From: Quercus robur
Taxonomy: Eukaryota; Streptophyta; Magnoliopsida; Fagales; Fagaceae
Assembly: GCF_932294415.1 (NCBI RefSeq)
Contig: NC_065544.1
Span: forward strand, 29,403,210 to 29,467,209
Length of the DNA stretch: 64,000 bases
Direction of reading: 5' to 3'
A program made the position numbers and the translations under genes. Below, in pieces: positions 45,870 through 57,389 of the stretch. The stretch's first letter is position 1. Each line of letters opens with the position of its first letter. The notes under the pieces are model-generated. The model ran no database searches. It worked only from the letters and a program-made list of their open reading frames with translations, and had not been told where the DNA came from.

Positions 45870-47424
45870 GAGATATATATATATATATATATTGGTTAAT
45901 AATAAGTGGATATGATCCAAGTTGTTCCCATCTTGTGAACTATGTAATCACTCGTGTATAATAATAAAAATGAGACAAAAGTTTATTGCTGCTTGACCAA
46001 TGAATACATTTCTTGTAGCAAGCTTATTTGTGTTGTCATACTGAAGAGAATTAATACTAGTAATTGGATTTATTTAATTGTAATTTTTTTTTGTTTTTCG
46101 TTCTTATCCTCTCGAGTGGCATTCTAAACGCACCGGCATGACTATCATGAATATAGCTTCATCTTCTTCAGAGACAGACAGAGGCATTACTTCAATCTTG
46201 CTCTTCAAAGGCCAGCGTCAATGCTCCACCTTGACAAATCTAAAATCCAACTACTCTTAATCCCACACTTGGTGACAAGCCTGCATTACGAGGCTTGGCA
46301 CTTCCATCTAGATATGAATGTATAAACAATATGGTAATCATTAGTTAATAAATAACAATATATACGTACGTTGTTAATATGTTTCTCTCCTTAGCTGTCC
46401 ACATGAATTTCTTTAGTTGTGGTTTTTGTTTTCTCCCAAAAGTGGATCATTTGGCAGGATATATTATCCGGTAGGGAGTTAAATGTCAAAAACTAGTTTG
46501 AAAAACTCATGCAAATATACTGGCTAAATTACAATTTGCACTCCTTAATTTTATCCAAAATTAAATCAAATCACTTAACTTTTTGTTTATTTACTATACT
46601 AGTCATATAACTTTCATTTATTTTTAATTTAGTCATTTAATCTATTTCCGTTTGACGGGTTGCCGTTAAGTGTCTCAAACCACATAGTTTTGGTATTTTT
46701 GTTCATTTCCAATTATATTGCTCTTAACTTAAGAAATAAAGTATGAAAAATAGGGTTAATGGAATTGGAGAGATTAATTTGAACCTTTGATTGTTTCAGT
46801 GAGAAACACACAAAAAATATCAATTCATCTACAAGATTTTAGGTAATTACAAATTTAAAAAAAAAAAAAATATGTGGAAATTACAATTGTTAATAAAAAA
46901 AAAATGTAAAGCATTCCTTTTACCAGGGCAATTATGCATTGCTTGCAACCAGGTGAATAAGTACCATAGAGAATAGACTAGATTTTAGAATGACAAGCTT
47001 AATTAGCCAGGAAATATAATATATATATATATATATATCATGTGTCCCTTACTTTTCTTCAACAGTTAAGGAATATCCGAACTATTGATGCTATGTCTTT
47101 GTCTTTGTCTCCTTTCATCTTTAATCTTTTGATATTTCTCTTTTGTCCTTAATTGACCCTTGCGTCACAACTTACACGTATGTTGGTAATAGCCGCCCGC
47201 TAAATCCAATATGGGACCATTGTATTGACCACATGTTCCATCTCGTTGAAATGTCAAAAGATATCTTTAATTACTGTTTTTTTTTTGGGTGCAAAGAGAA
47301 ATTTTGTATAAAGGAAAACAGATTATAGGATCATACCGTTCATACGGTTGTAGCATGGACACTTCTCTATAATCTTTAATTACTGTTGACGTAGCTATCC
47401 ATATACAATCATATATATTATTTG
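45870..47424. other. 3' flank of intact PR-1 (duplicated)
   Basis: 45899-46850 matches 51897-52857, and 46900-47416 matches 57400-58095. TA-microsatellites are at 45874-45890 and 47022-47038. No gene is supported; a weak open frame shared at 46160-46320 has no recognisable domain. Confidence 0.65.
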
Positions 47425-48997
47425 CATGGTTTTAAAAATCGGACCGGACCGGACCGGCCGGACCAACTAGTTCAACTGAGAATCGACCATCAATCCGGTC
47501 CGGTTACGAGTAAAAACCAAAAATAACTTAAAAACCGGAGAAATTAGAAAACCAGACGATTCAATCAAAAAAAGGGAACCGGCATGGTTGAACCGATTAA
47601 TGACTGGTTGGGTTTTTTTGACTTTTTCCAACCTAAAACTATGTCATTTTGGGCAAAACCTAAATACTAACCCTAAGCCTAAGCCTAAAGTCCTAAACAC
47701 ACTCTGCCTCACTCACGCCTCATCTCAAACTCACTCACGCATGCGTCTCTCGCCTCATCTCAGACTCACTCACGCATGCGTCTAAATCAATGAATCTCAC
47801 TCAACTCAAGCTCACGCCTCACAGTCTCTAAATCAGTGAATCTCTCAAATTTTTTTTCCTTCTCACCCTCTCAGCATCTCGGTCTCGGTCAAGCCCTCTA
47901 TGCTCCGCTCTCTGCTTCTCGGCTTCATCAGGTATTGGTTCTTTTCTTTTGATTTTGATTTTGATTACTTGATTCTCTTTCTTTCATTTGATCATTTTTT
48001 TTTTCCAGCTTCATCTCAAATTCTCCATTCATGTTCTTGGCTTTATCTTAGGTTCTCCGTTTCATGACTTCACTAGTAAGTGGTAACTTCTACCAATTAT
48101 TAGTTTACAATAGCATTTTAGTTTATTTTGTGATTTTGTGTATGCTGTGGATTTGATTTACAAAGCATTATTGTTGTGAAATATAGTTTATAGAGTATTA
48201 TACTATTGTTTGTGTATGTTGTCTTGATGAATTTATTTGTTGATCAAATGGTTGCTGATGTTGTGTTGATGAATTTATTTGCTAATAAAATGGTTAGTTT
48301 ATAACAATTCTTTACCTAGTTACATATTTTAATTAGACTATTTACGATTTATAAGAAATGGTTATTAGAATCGTTATTTCATTTATTGTTTTTTGGTTTT
48401 GGAATTTATATAGATATGGACAATGAAGTGATTGAGGATGATGATGACATCAATTTGGAATCATTTGGTGATGAACTTGATGCTCCTCCCGGATTTAGAG
48501 ATAAAAATCATCCTATTCAAGTTGAAGATGAAGAAGATGAGGATGATGATAATGATGCTAGTGGTGGAGCATTTGGTTCATATGATGATATTGATTTCAA
48601 TTTTCTTCTAGACAAATAAGACTTTTGTTATTAAATGAACCTTAAAACTTAGTAGTTGTTTATTTGAAATTTTAAAACTTATTTGCTATTTGCCATTTGG
48701 ATGTAAATGTAGTGACTAATGAACTTATTTATTTGGTTTTGTTGAAAGCTTATTATGTTAAGGTCCTTAAGGATGATTGTTTTGTAATGTTATTACTTTA
48801 TATATTAAGGAAACATATTTATTACTATTGGTTAGTTAGTTTTAGTATATTAAAAATTTATTAATTATTTATATAATTTAAATAAATAATAATTATATTA
48901 TTTATGACATCACCGGTTCGACCATTGGGGTCCGACCAAAAAACCAGTAATTAGCTTCTTCGCCGGTTCTTTCACCGTACAGGTTTTTAAAACCTTA
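47425..48997. mobile_element. hAT-type non-autonomous element
   Basis: Ends CATGGTTTTAAAAA and TTTTTAAAACCTTA are inverted, flanked by a perfect 8-bp duplication ATTATTTG (47417-47424 and 48998-49005). Empty paralogous sites occur at about 55215 (ATATTATTTGTAAAAACAC) and, degenerate, 58090. GGACCGG/CCGGTCCGG-type repeats sit just inside the left end. It retains one acidic exon (next entry). Confidence 0.88.
48412..48619 (+). pseudogene. Acidic exon inside the hAT element
   Basis: After an acceptor-like TTTATATAG the frame reads DMDNEVIEDDDDINLESFGD, then a DAPPGF motif and a second acidic run, ending FNFLLDK-stop. Its position near the 3' end of a hAT element suggests the C-terminal tail of a deleted transposase, but no dimerisation domain is present to confirm it. 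Confidence 0.45.
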
Positions 48998-49005
48998 ATT
49001 ATTTG

Positions 49006-49259
49006 TAAAAACTCAATTTCAACTATAATTATAAAATTATAAAATCTTGTTTTGAAAATATGATTATAAAAGCTCACACGTGCACAGTCACATGCATCAC
49101 TAAACTATTTAGAAGACTAACTAAACTACACACAATTTAAGCTATATACAATACATAGACTAAAACTACAAGTAGCTTAGCCATGTACAACTACACTGAT
49201 CTGCTCTGCCTCTTCTTGCCCTGAGTCTTGATGCTTTGACCTCTGATAGGGCTAGATGA
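49006..49259. other. Unit 2/unit 3 junction and truncated 305-bp insertion
   Basis: 49006-49066 continues the PR-1 downstream flank (compare 55225-55275). At 49067 it switches abruptly to sequence found inside the insertion beside LecRK copy 2 (AAAGCTCACACGTGCAC, 37795 onward), which continues to AGGGCT (49248-49253). This is a tandem-duplication breakpoint. Confidence 0.75.
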
Positions 49260-51260
49260 CTAAGCATCGTGGTTTTCTGATTTACTAGTTGAAGATGTTG
49301 ATGCAGAACTTGGAAGGGTAAGAAAGGCTGTCAAAGGCAACTTTGGCTCGAGAATGGGTAATGTAACTTCAAAATCAAGCACATGAATGGCTTTTCTTAT
49401 TGACGGTCTGGCATTGTAATCTGGATGAGCACACCAAAGTCCAACAACCATCAACCATTCCATTTGCGTCTGATCAAAATCTCCACCCAATCTAGGGTCA
49501 GCTGCCTTAAGAAGATCCCTTGCTCCATAAAGCTCCCAAAGCCACTCTAACATAATAATTTCATCTTGTTTTGCATTGGGTTCAGCTGGTTTTCTTCCAC
49601 AGACTATCTCCAATACTACAATCCCGAAACTATATACATCTGTCTCCTTGCTAGCCCTGCCCGACATAATACATTCAGGGGCCAAATAACCCCAGGTCCC
49701 GGCCAAAGCTGTGGTTTGTGATCCTTTTACATGGTCCACGAGTCTAGCTAAGCCAAAATCCCCAAGCTTTGTATTTAACTTTGAATCTAACAAGATGTTG
49801 CTTGACTTTATGTCCCTATGCAACACGCATTGTTCCCATTCTTCATGCAAGTATTGCAGTGCTGATGCTAGGCCTCGAGCAATATTGTACCTCTCAACCC
49901 ATGTTAACAAGCTTTTACCTTTGAAAAGGTGCAAATCTAAGCTGCCATTTGACATGAACTCATAAATTAGAAGAAGTTCATCTTTCTCGTGGCACCAACC
50001 AATTAGTTTCACCAAATTCCTATGCCTGAGTCGACCAATAATCCTCACCTCAGATATATACTCCTTTATCCCTTGTACAGATCCCCCTGAAACTCTCTTA
50101 ATAGCAACATAGGAATTTATGGCCTTTAAATATCCTTTATAAACCCGACCAAACCCTCCTTGTCCAAGCTTATTTTCCTCTGCAAAGTTGCTCGTTGCAG
50201 AAACTAACTCGTTGTAAGAAAACTTCTTTGGTCCAATACCTCGTTCGAATACATCATCCATTGAAAGATCAAAGCCAAACTCCTCTTCTTTTTCTCCTTT
50301 CCCTTCACGACACTTTTTCCTATACACAAAGCAAACCAACAGCAAACCAATAATAAAAATGCATGCACCTAAACTCAGGCCCACCACCAATTTTGTCTTT
50401 GGCTCATCTTTATTCTTCTCCACAGAAGGTGCTGGCGATTGCTGAATCGTAGAAGGTGCTGTCGATTCAGAAGACCAAGTGGAAAGAATATGCAACTCAG
50501 AAATCAATCCTGTCGAAGCTGAGAACCCAAATTCAACCGATTCTGGTAAATGATCTGTCAAATTAATTACCAAAGAAAGGTGCTGTTGAATAGTGGTGTT
50601 ATCATAATTGAAACCAGTGAAGGTAACGCTTAAATTTTGCGTACTAGAATCGTAATTGATACTTGCACTATATGTTCTATTCTCCTTAATAATACAATAC
50701 CATGGTGTAGAGATCTGAGACATCATGTTGTTGATATTGATACCAACATGTTCACTAACTGAATTCGGCAGATCAAATTCTACATTTTGAAATGTATCAA
50801 ACTCCAATGCAACAAATTTATTTGCAGCCAGGAACATGGGTTGTCCCATTTGATTGCGGCTCACAAGGCCGAGGCCGGCGCCATCTGTTGGTCTAGGAGC
50901 AGGGAAATTTGGGGTTGAGAGGAAGAACGTGATCCCATCTGAATATCTGTCTTTACCTTGAGAATCGATGATGAAGGAGAAGTTGGAAGTGAAGCTGGCC
51001 AATTTTCCTGATTTCTCGTCCCAAAGATGCATCTGCTTTGAATATGTGGCTCGACCCCAGTTGTCCACTTCATCTGGCGTGAGTTGGATCCCTGAACCTG
51101 ATATCGTAGCGTTTCCTGTTGGGATTATAGTTTTGTTTTTGATTGTTTGACTGAAATCGGTGTAGTTGAAGAATATCTGAGTTGCACAAGGGTTTATGAG
51201 CAAGAGGAAAATGCTTATTAACAAGTAGATGATACGGAGCTTCGGTGCCTGGAAAACCAT
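49260..51260 (-). CDS. L-type lectin receptor-like kinase, copy 3 (intact)
   Basis: A single-exon gene of 666 codons from the MVFQA start shared with copy 2; the frame stays open 24 codons upstream without conservation. Domain order is as in copy 2: signal peptide, lectin domain (FVALEFDTF, EHVGININ), short linker with a single STIQQSPAPSVEK, membrane helix (LVVGLSLGACIFIIGLLLVC), kinase with GQGGFGRVYKG, VAIKRV, HRDIKSSN, DFGLARL and APECIMSG. Catalytic residues are all present. Ectodomain differences from copy 2 cluster in loops (for example FDLPNSVSEH versus YDELNSVREH), which could change ligand preference. It has the same early TAG after SENHDA. An apparently functional surface receptor kinase; specificity unknown. 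Confidence 0.93.
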   Translation of the reverse strand: MVFQAPKLRIIYLLISIFLLLINPCATQIFFNYTDFSQTIKNKTIIPTGNATISGSGIQLTPDEVDNWGRATYSKQMHLWDEKSGKLASFTSNFSFIIDSQGKDRYSDGITFFLSTPNFPAPRPTDGAGLGLVSRNQMGQPMFLAANKFVALEFDTFQNVEFDLPNSVSEHVGININNMMSQISTPWYCIIKENRTYSASINYDSSTQNLSVTFTGFNYDNTTIQQHLSLVINLTDHLPESVEFGFSASTGLISELHILSTWSSESTAPSTIQQSPAPSVEKNKDEPKTKLVVGLSLGACIFIIGLLLVCFVYRKKCREGKGEKEEEFGFDLSMDDVFERGIGPKKFSYNELVSATSNFAEENKLGQGGFGRVYKGYLKAINSYVAIKRVSGGSVQGIKEYISEVRIIGRLRHRNLVKLIGWCHEKDELLLIYEFMSNGSLDLHLFKGKSLLTWVERYNIARGLASALQYLHEEWEQCVLHRDIKSSNILLDSKLNTKLGDFGLARLVDHVKGSQTTALAGTWGYLAPECIMSGRASKETDVYSFGIVVLEIVCGRKPAEPNAKQDEIIMLEWLWELYGARDLLKAADPRLGGDFDQTQMEWLMVVGLWCAHPDYNARPSIRKAIHVLDFEVTLPILEPKLPLTAFLTLPSSASTSSTSKSENHDA

Positions 51261-51347
51261 GGCTAGAGGTTTGCCAATTGTTATCAAATAAGATAGGAAT
51301 TGGACGGCTACGACATCAACCTGATATACCATCCTTCTTCAAAATTA

Positions 51348-51367
51348 TTGACTCAACTACAAGTCAA
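51348..51367. promoter_or_regulatory. Inverted W-box pair upstream of LecRK copy 3
   Basis: Identical 20 bases to those at copy 2, 88-107 bases upstream of the start codon. The spacing to the ATG differs by ~22 bases because of an indel between them. Confidence 0.55.
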
Positions 51368-51735
51368 TATATATTATACTGCTTATTTTATTTCTATTTC
51401 TATATATATATATATATATATATAGATACATAGATATATTTTTTTTGAAGTTCTATTTCTATTTATATTACTTATATTAAAAGGGTCCAGTTCTTTCTCA
51501 ACCAAAAAAAAAAGTCAGTTAATGTAAAACCTTAAAAAATGTATTAGTTATTTATTTTATGAATATTTAATGAAAAGAGCGAAGAGGTCGTATTAAGAGT
51601 GTCTTGGCCGGTATAAAAATTTTGGCGAGTCCATTTTTATACGCACTATTTGATGCTTTTGCTAAACAACACTATTTAGCCAAACCTTATGGTTTTGAAC
51701 TATACAATATACATCCTTTACAGCTCTATTTAGCC

Positions 51736-51865
51736 AAAGTTCGATGCAACAATGGTGGCACCATTATTAGTTGCAAGTTGCAACTATGACCCCCCCGGCA
51801 ACTATGTCAATCAGCATCCCTATCTAAGAGTTATTCAAGAAGTTCTAGGCATATATAATGCTTAG
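51736..51865 (+). pseudogene. PR-1 C-terminal remnant, copy 3
   Basis: It retains only the last ~40 codons ([12 protein letters not shown] ... LGIYNA and the stop). A 7-bp duplication (AAGTTGC) after IISC shifts the frame. Everything upstream, including promoter, signal peptide and CAP active cleft, has been deleted, joining LecRK copy 3 upstream sequence directly to the fragment. Confidence 0.9.
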
Positions 51866-53621
51866 GATATATATATATATATATATATTTGGTCAATAAT
51901 AAGTGGATATGATCCAAGTTGTTCCCATCTTGAGAACTAGGTAATCACTCTTGGGTATAATAATAAAAATGAGACAAAAGTTTATTGCTGCTTGACCAAT
52001 GAATACATTTCTTGTAGCAAGCTTATTGTGTTGTCATACTGAAAAGAATTAATACTAGTAATTGGATTTATTTAATTGTAATTTTTTTGTTTTTCGTTCT
52101 TATCCTCTCGAGTGGCATTCTAAACGCACCGGCATGACTATCATGAATTGCTTCATCTTCTTCAGAGACAGACAAAGGCATTACTTCAATCTTGCTCTTC
52201 AAAGACCAGCGTCAATGCTCTACCTTGACAAATCTAAAATCCAACTACTCTTATTGCCACACTTGGTGACAAGCCTGCATTACGAGGCTTGGCACTTCCA
52301 TCTAGATATGAATGTATAAACAATATGGTAATCATTACTTCATTAGTTAATAAATAACAATATATACGTTGTCAATATGTTTCTCTCCTTTGCTGTCCAC
52401 ATGAACTTCTTTAGTTGTGGTTTCTGTTTTCTCCCAAAAGTGGATCATTTGGCAGGATATATTGTCCAGTAGGGAGTTAAATGTCAAAAACTAGTTTGAA
52501 AAACTTATGCATACTGGCTAAATTACAAGTTGCACTCTTTAATTTTGTCCAAAATTAAATCAATTCACTTAACTTTTTGTTCATTTACTATATCAGTCAT
52601 ATAACTTTCATTTATTTTCAATTTAGTCATTTAATCTATTTCCGTTTGATGGGTTGCCGTTAAGTGTCTCAAAGACTTAAACCACATAGTTTTGGTAGTT
52701 TTGATCATTTCCAATTATATTGCTCTTAACTTAAGAAAAAAAGTATGAAAAATAGGGTTAATGGAATTGGAGAGATTAATTTGAACCTTTGATTGTTTCA
52801 GTGAGAAACACCAAAAAAATATGAATTCATCTAGCTACAAGATTTTAGGTAATTATTTTTTTGGTTTCTCGCTACTGCTGACCTAAAATATGTGTAATTT
52901 AAAAAGTAATATGGTACTCAATATTCTAAAAATCGAGTTTTAAAATAGGTTCATATCTTTAAACAGTTTTAAACAGAGGGTATTTTACTGAAAAATTTCG
53001 GCGAAAGTGATATTTTGCCATTTTAGCCTTCCAATTACTCAATAACTTTCACATGAAATTATTGCCAACTAGATCCGAGCTGTGTTGTCTACAAATTAAA
53101 TCTCCCATCAAACCCACTCCTAAGTCCGAATCATATGCTACTGCCAACCGCAACAGTGGACCCAAGCCTTCATTGTATTGCAAGTGAAGATCTCAGATCT
53201 TTGCTAGTTGTTTTCCATGTGACGCTATCCCCACCTGCGCAAGCTTGAATGTGGGTCGTAGTTGAATATCTTAACATTTCACCTACTAAACGATTGTCTT
53301 ACATTATATTCGTTATTTTTTCTTTGTTATTTATTTCAATATGGACCACCACATTAATCCTAGTACTATGGAAATTAAATGTGGCTCCAATTCAGACAGC
53401 AATTGTTATCAACCCCCTCCCCCCAAAAAGTCTTAAATGTTTCTTAAGAAAAAAGGGAAGATAGAAAATAGAGTGTCATGAAAATTTATTCAATATTGTT
53501 AAGAGTCTAGTATGTGGTACTCCTTGCTCTTAAATGAATAGTAGATCCTACATGAGTTTAATTTGTAGAGCATCATTAAACTGGAAAATTATCCTATGCA
53601 CCTGATGTATGGAGTGCACCT
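51866..53621. other. 3' flank of PR-1 copy 3, then spacer
   Basis: 51897-52857 is a close copy of 45899-46850. 52920-53029 is half of a foldback element related to 54800-55179 (AAAATCGAGTTTTAAAATAG ... GGCGAAAG ... TTTTGCCATTTTAGCC). From 53030 to 53621 I recognise nothing. Confidence 0.6.
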
Positions 53622-53629
53622 CTCACAAG

Positions 53630-54659
53630 CATGGTTTTGAAACCCGGATCAAATTGTACGGTTCGACCGGGTTAATCGGAAACCGTTCAACAACACAGTT
53701 CTTTAAACCCCAAGAATCGGCCTATGTGAGAAAGTCAATGAACCGTTCCGAACGCGGTTGAACCTTCCAGGTTTGAAAATCGTAAACGGTTTTAACAAGT
53801 CAGACCATTAGAAGTTTTTTTTGGATACTTACAGACTTACAGCCATTGTTGAAGGCTGAAGCTTCAACCACATGAGATGCTATCAAATGAGATTACATTG
53901 CCATCTTTCTGTTCTTATTCTTTGTCTCGCTTGCTCTCTTTCTCGATCTCTCTGCATTTTTCATTTTTGCCGATGTTGTTTTTGCATTTTTGGCCTTTGA
54001 AGTTTTCAGTCTTCTTCTTTGTTGCTTCTGAAGTCTTCATCTTTGAAGCTGCTTGCTTGAGTGTCATTGTGTCAACCACTAATATTTGCTTTGCTGTCAA
54101 CTACTAACATATAATGCTTGCTTGCTGTCAAAGCACTTCCTTCTTGGGTTTTGTTCTCTATTTAACTTTAACCAATTTTTAAATGCATTGACATCTTCAG
54201 ATCTTCTAGCTTTTGATTTTTGATTTTTATTTTTTATTCATAATAAATGGTGAACATTGACTATTCAAATGGGCTTGGGAAAAAAAATGATCCGTAATCA
54301 AATGGGCTTGGCCATGGCCCATGGGCAAACAAACTAATTTGTCTCTTAACTATTTTATTGGGTTTCATAAAATAAAAATAAAATTTATTGGATACTAAAC
54401 TGTACTTTGTCATTACTTAAAAATAATTTAGAAACTCTTATTTGTATTATGAAATTTATGTTATAAAAAATACTATCTATATTTGTTTTGGATTATTTTA
54501 GTTAAATTTTCAATTTTTCCTAATTTAATATATTTATTTATAATTTAAATAATTATGATGTCATCACGGTTCGATCTCGATTTGACCCCGGTCCAACCTT
54601 AAAAACCTTGAACCTCTTCATTTTACAGTTCATTGAATAGTCCGAGTTTCAAAACCATG
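53630..54659. mobile_element. hAT-type non-autonomous element
   Basis: Inverted ends CATGGTTTTGAAACCCGGA / TCCGAGTTTCAAAACCATG are flanked by a perfect 8-bp duplication CTCACAAG (53622-53629 and 54660-54667). It is related to 47425-48997 at the ends and in the GGTTCGACC/GGTTCGATC-type subterminal words. No coding sequence is recognised. Confidence 0.9.
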
Positions 54660-54799
54660 CTCACAAGACCGTTGGCCTTACACATGTAAGAGGTGTGCTA
54701 CATACCTCTGGCACATAAGATATCAACTTCACTGAACTGACTTAGGTCTAGTGTTCCAATGCATTAAATCTATTAGAATGTAGATACATGTTAAACATT

Positions 54800-55179
54800 G
54801 GCCAAAATGGCAAAATACCTCTTTCGCCAAAACTTTCCAGCAAAATACCTCCTATCTAAAACTATTTAAGGATATGCCCCTTTTTGAAACTTGATTTTTA
54901 GAAAATCGAGTTTCAGATTTACTGAAAATTGAGTTTTTTGAAAAGACCAGCATGGAACTCGAGTTCACGGAACTTAAGTTCCATGCTTTTTTTTTCCCTC
55001 TTTTTTTTTTTTTTTTTAGTTTGATTGCCTATAACTCGATTTTTGCTAAATTGATTTTTTCATTGAAACTCGATTTTTTAAAAATCGAGTTTAAAATAAG
55101 GGCATATCCCTAAATAGTTTCAAACATGGGGCATTTTTCTGGAAAGTTTCGACGAAAGGGGTACATCCCCATTTTGGCC
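54800..55179. mobile_element. Foldback MITE
   Basis: GGCCAAAATGGCAAAATACC and GGGGTACATCCCCATTTTGGCC form inverted ends around a foldback with repeated AAAATCGAGTTT words and an AACTCGAGTTCACGGAACTT centre. The style is that of the two Mutator-like MITEs, but I could not confirm a target duplication. Confidence 0.65.
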
Positions 55180-55185
55180 TAACTA

Positions 55186-55500
55186 TCTATATACAATCAT
55201 ATATATTATTTGTAAAAACACAATTTCAGTTATAATTATAAAAATGTAAATTGTTTTGAAAATATGATTATATAATTTTAATTAAAATAATATGTTTAAA
55301 ACACAATTTTATTCTTGGTGTATACATTGCATGTAATAATCATTACTTAAAAAAAAGAAAAGAAAAAAGTATTATTGTGATTGCTGCCTTCTATGGCTAC
55401 GGCTCCATCATGTAATAACAACTTATAAATAAATAAGGTTGGTCCATGCTGATCTCACTCTAAGCCACTATAGTCTCCCAAGCTATTTGGCGGGTTAGCA
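55186..55500. other. Extra copy of PR-1 distal flank
   Basis: It matches 47398-47416 plus 49006-49066, and 58075-58168 plus 61918-62150. It is a fourth copy of this flank and shows that unit 3 was itself partly duplicated. It is the empty site for both the hAT element at 47425 and the Helitron cluster at 58169. Confidence 0.7.
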
Positions 55501-56131
55501 TTAAAAATGTTATTTTAATAAAATTTATCACAAATTACAATTTGTTATTGAATAATCTCAAAATATAACTAATACACACAAAAAACTAAGGACAAATTTT
55601 ATTGAATAATCTCAATTCTAGCACAAACATAGGGTCAATGAAAAAGAGATATATCATCTCTATCAGACATTGTCTACTCAAAAAAAGAAAAAAGGGGAAG
55701 AGGAAAAAAAAAAAAAAATAGTAAGCTACTACCTTACAATTGAGGAAAATTAAATCAATAAACCGAAAGTCTTAACATTCCCAAAATCACATCAAGGATT
55801 CAAAATAATAACATACGAACCTAGTAAATAAACTTCAAAATTGTATGCATTGTCATAAAAGCCACAATGTAATCAAAATTAAACTCACTGAAAATAAACA
55901 CAAGTCTAACAAAAGTTCTTCACAAAATAGACTAAATCAATCAACTTTAAGTCTGATACCACTCCAAAAATGAAGCTAAATTCCTCCAAAGCAAGTAGCA
56001 ACCTAATCAATCATCCACAACATAAGATAAAATGAATGTTACTGTTATTATATTATTCATGCTATCATTTATAATGTAATCAATCTAATCAAGTTTAAGC
56101 AAATGGAAGATAGAGAAAGGATGTTGCCTAC
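55501..56131. other. Spacer left of BED-finger fragment
   Basis: AT-rich, no gene recognised. It may be non-coding transposon sequence belonging with the BED-finger exon. Confidence 0.4.
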
Positions 56132-56405
56132 CTAAGCCAAGTTCCTTAAAAATGTGGGGCATTGATTATAAAGATGATTCCATAAATTACTAGTTTCATC
56201 CCTTTTCCCACAACACCCATAATCTTTACCATGGTAATTACATGATGCTCTAGGGTGATTAGGATCACAATCACCCATCATCGAAAAGTGATCCCAAACT
56301 TCAGATTTGTTTTTTTTTAGGACACTTTGGAGGAAGTGCATTGGTATTACTTGTGGTTGGAGACTCGGGTTTGTCATTGTGGGTACTAGATGTTCCACCC
56401 TCCAT
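56132..56405 (-). pseudogene. BED-type zinc-finger exon of a hAT transposase (broken)
   Basis: The minus strand starts MEGGTSSTHNDKPESPTTSN and, in a shifted frame, reads KNKSEVWDHFSMMGDCDPNH then ASCNYHGKDYGC and TSNLWNHLYNQC. The spacing matches the BED finger at the N-terminus of plant hAT transposases. A nine-A run (56310-56318 on the plus strand, as T) shifts the frame and stops the natural start. The second zinc ligand Cys is His (CNYHG for the usual CNYCG). A donor-like AG|GTAGGC follows, so it is the first coding exon of a lost gene. It could be a remnant of the source that moved the nearby hAT elements. Confidence 0.78.
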
Positions 56406-57389
56406 CACTTATTAAAAAAAAAAATTTAGGCAAAGACTGAGAGTAAAATGAATTGTAAGAATATGTAATATATAACATATTAACTTGAATATACAATGAA
56501 CCAAATACAAAATAATGTAATGAAAAGAAAAGGGAGAACAAAGAGTTTCAAAAGTATTTGCTATGGACTGAATAATTATGTGCTTAACATTAATCAGTAA
56601 CTAAATACAGAGTATATATACTTTTGATAAACTACAGAGTATATACACTTACATACTAGGATAACCAACCTTGATGACTATTGTATTACAAACTATAAAA
56701 ACGACTAAGAGTATTACAACTGCACAATAGTGTAACTAACTCTATTATTAGAAACAAAATGACCTCTAGCTTGTCAATCTAGTGTTACATGTGGTTTTGT
56801 ATTTGTTTGCATCTTCATAGGTTTGATTTGAGTTTGTAGGTATAGCTGGCTTTCCACATGTAATACCATAACTTTTTTTTTAATATATAAAATGGATCAA
56901 AAAAAAGAACATTTTGTAGATTTACAAGAATATATGGGACCCAAATAAGAAAGAGAAACAACATACTCAATAAAATTATAAATACGAGCATTAAATAATA
57001 CAAGACCAAAAAACAATTACCTCTGTGGTTGTATAGGATTGCATGTAGTTGATGGAAGGTGAAGAATTGAACTATTGAAGAGGTAAAAAAAGGGGCTTCA
57101 AAAAGTTGAAGGAAGAAAAAGACAATTAAACAAGAAAGAGGGAGGGAGAGGAAGCTGCTAAGGTGAAAGCTAAAAGTGAAAGGTGAGAAGTAAGAAGGAA
57201 AACTAGAGGCAATACATAGTGTGGTATACGGCTGAAGTAAATGGGGCAGGTGGTATGTGAGCTTAGGGTTTCAATATTGACTTTTTGGATTTTGTTTAAG
57301 GAATTGATTGCTGATTACTGTAAAAATTTATTAGATGAATTGATTAACTTTAAAAACAGAATATATTGTTGAATATTCTAAACTAAAGT
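56406..57389. other. Presumed 5' region of the BED-finger fragment
   Basis: On the minus strand a purine/pyrimidine-biased leader (57060-57200) precedes it. No further exon is recognised. Confidence 0.4.

Noticed and set aside
46160..46320. Possible exon shared by units 2 and 3 (also 52150-52310)
   Set aside because: It is conserved only because the duplication is recent. It has no domain and is absent from unit 1.
51260..51332. Upstream in-frame ATG as the start of LecRK copy 3
   Set aside because: The 24-residue extension has no counterpart in the other copies and would bury the signal peptide.
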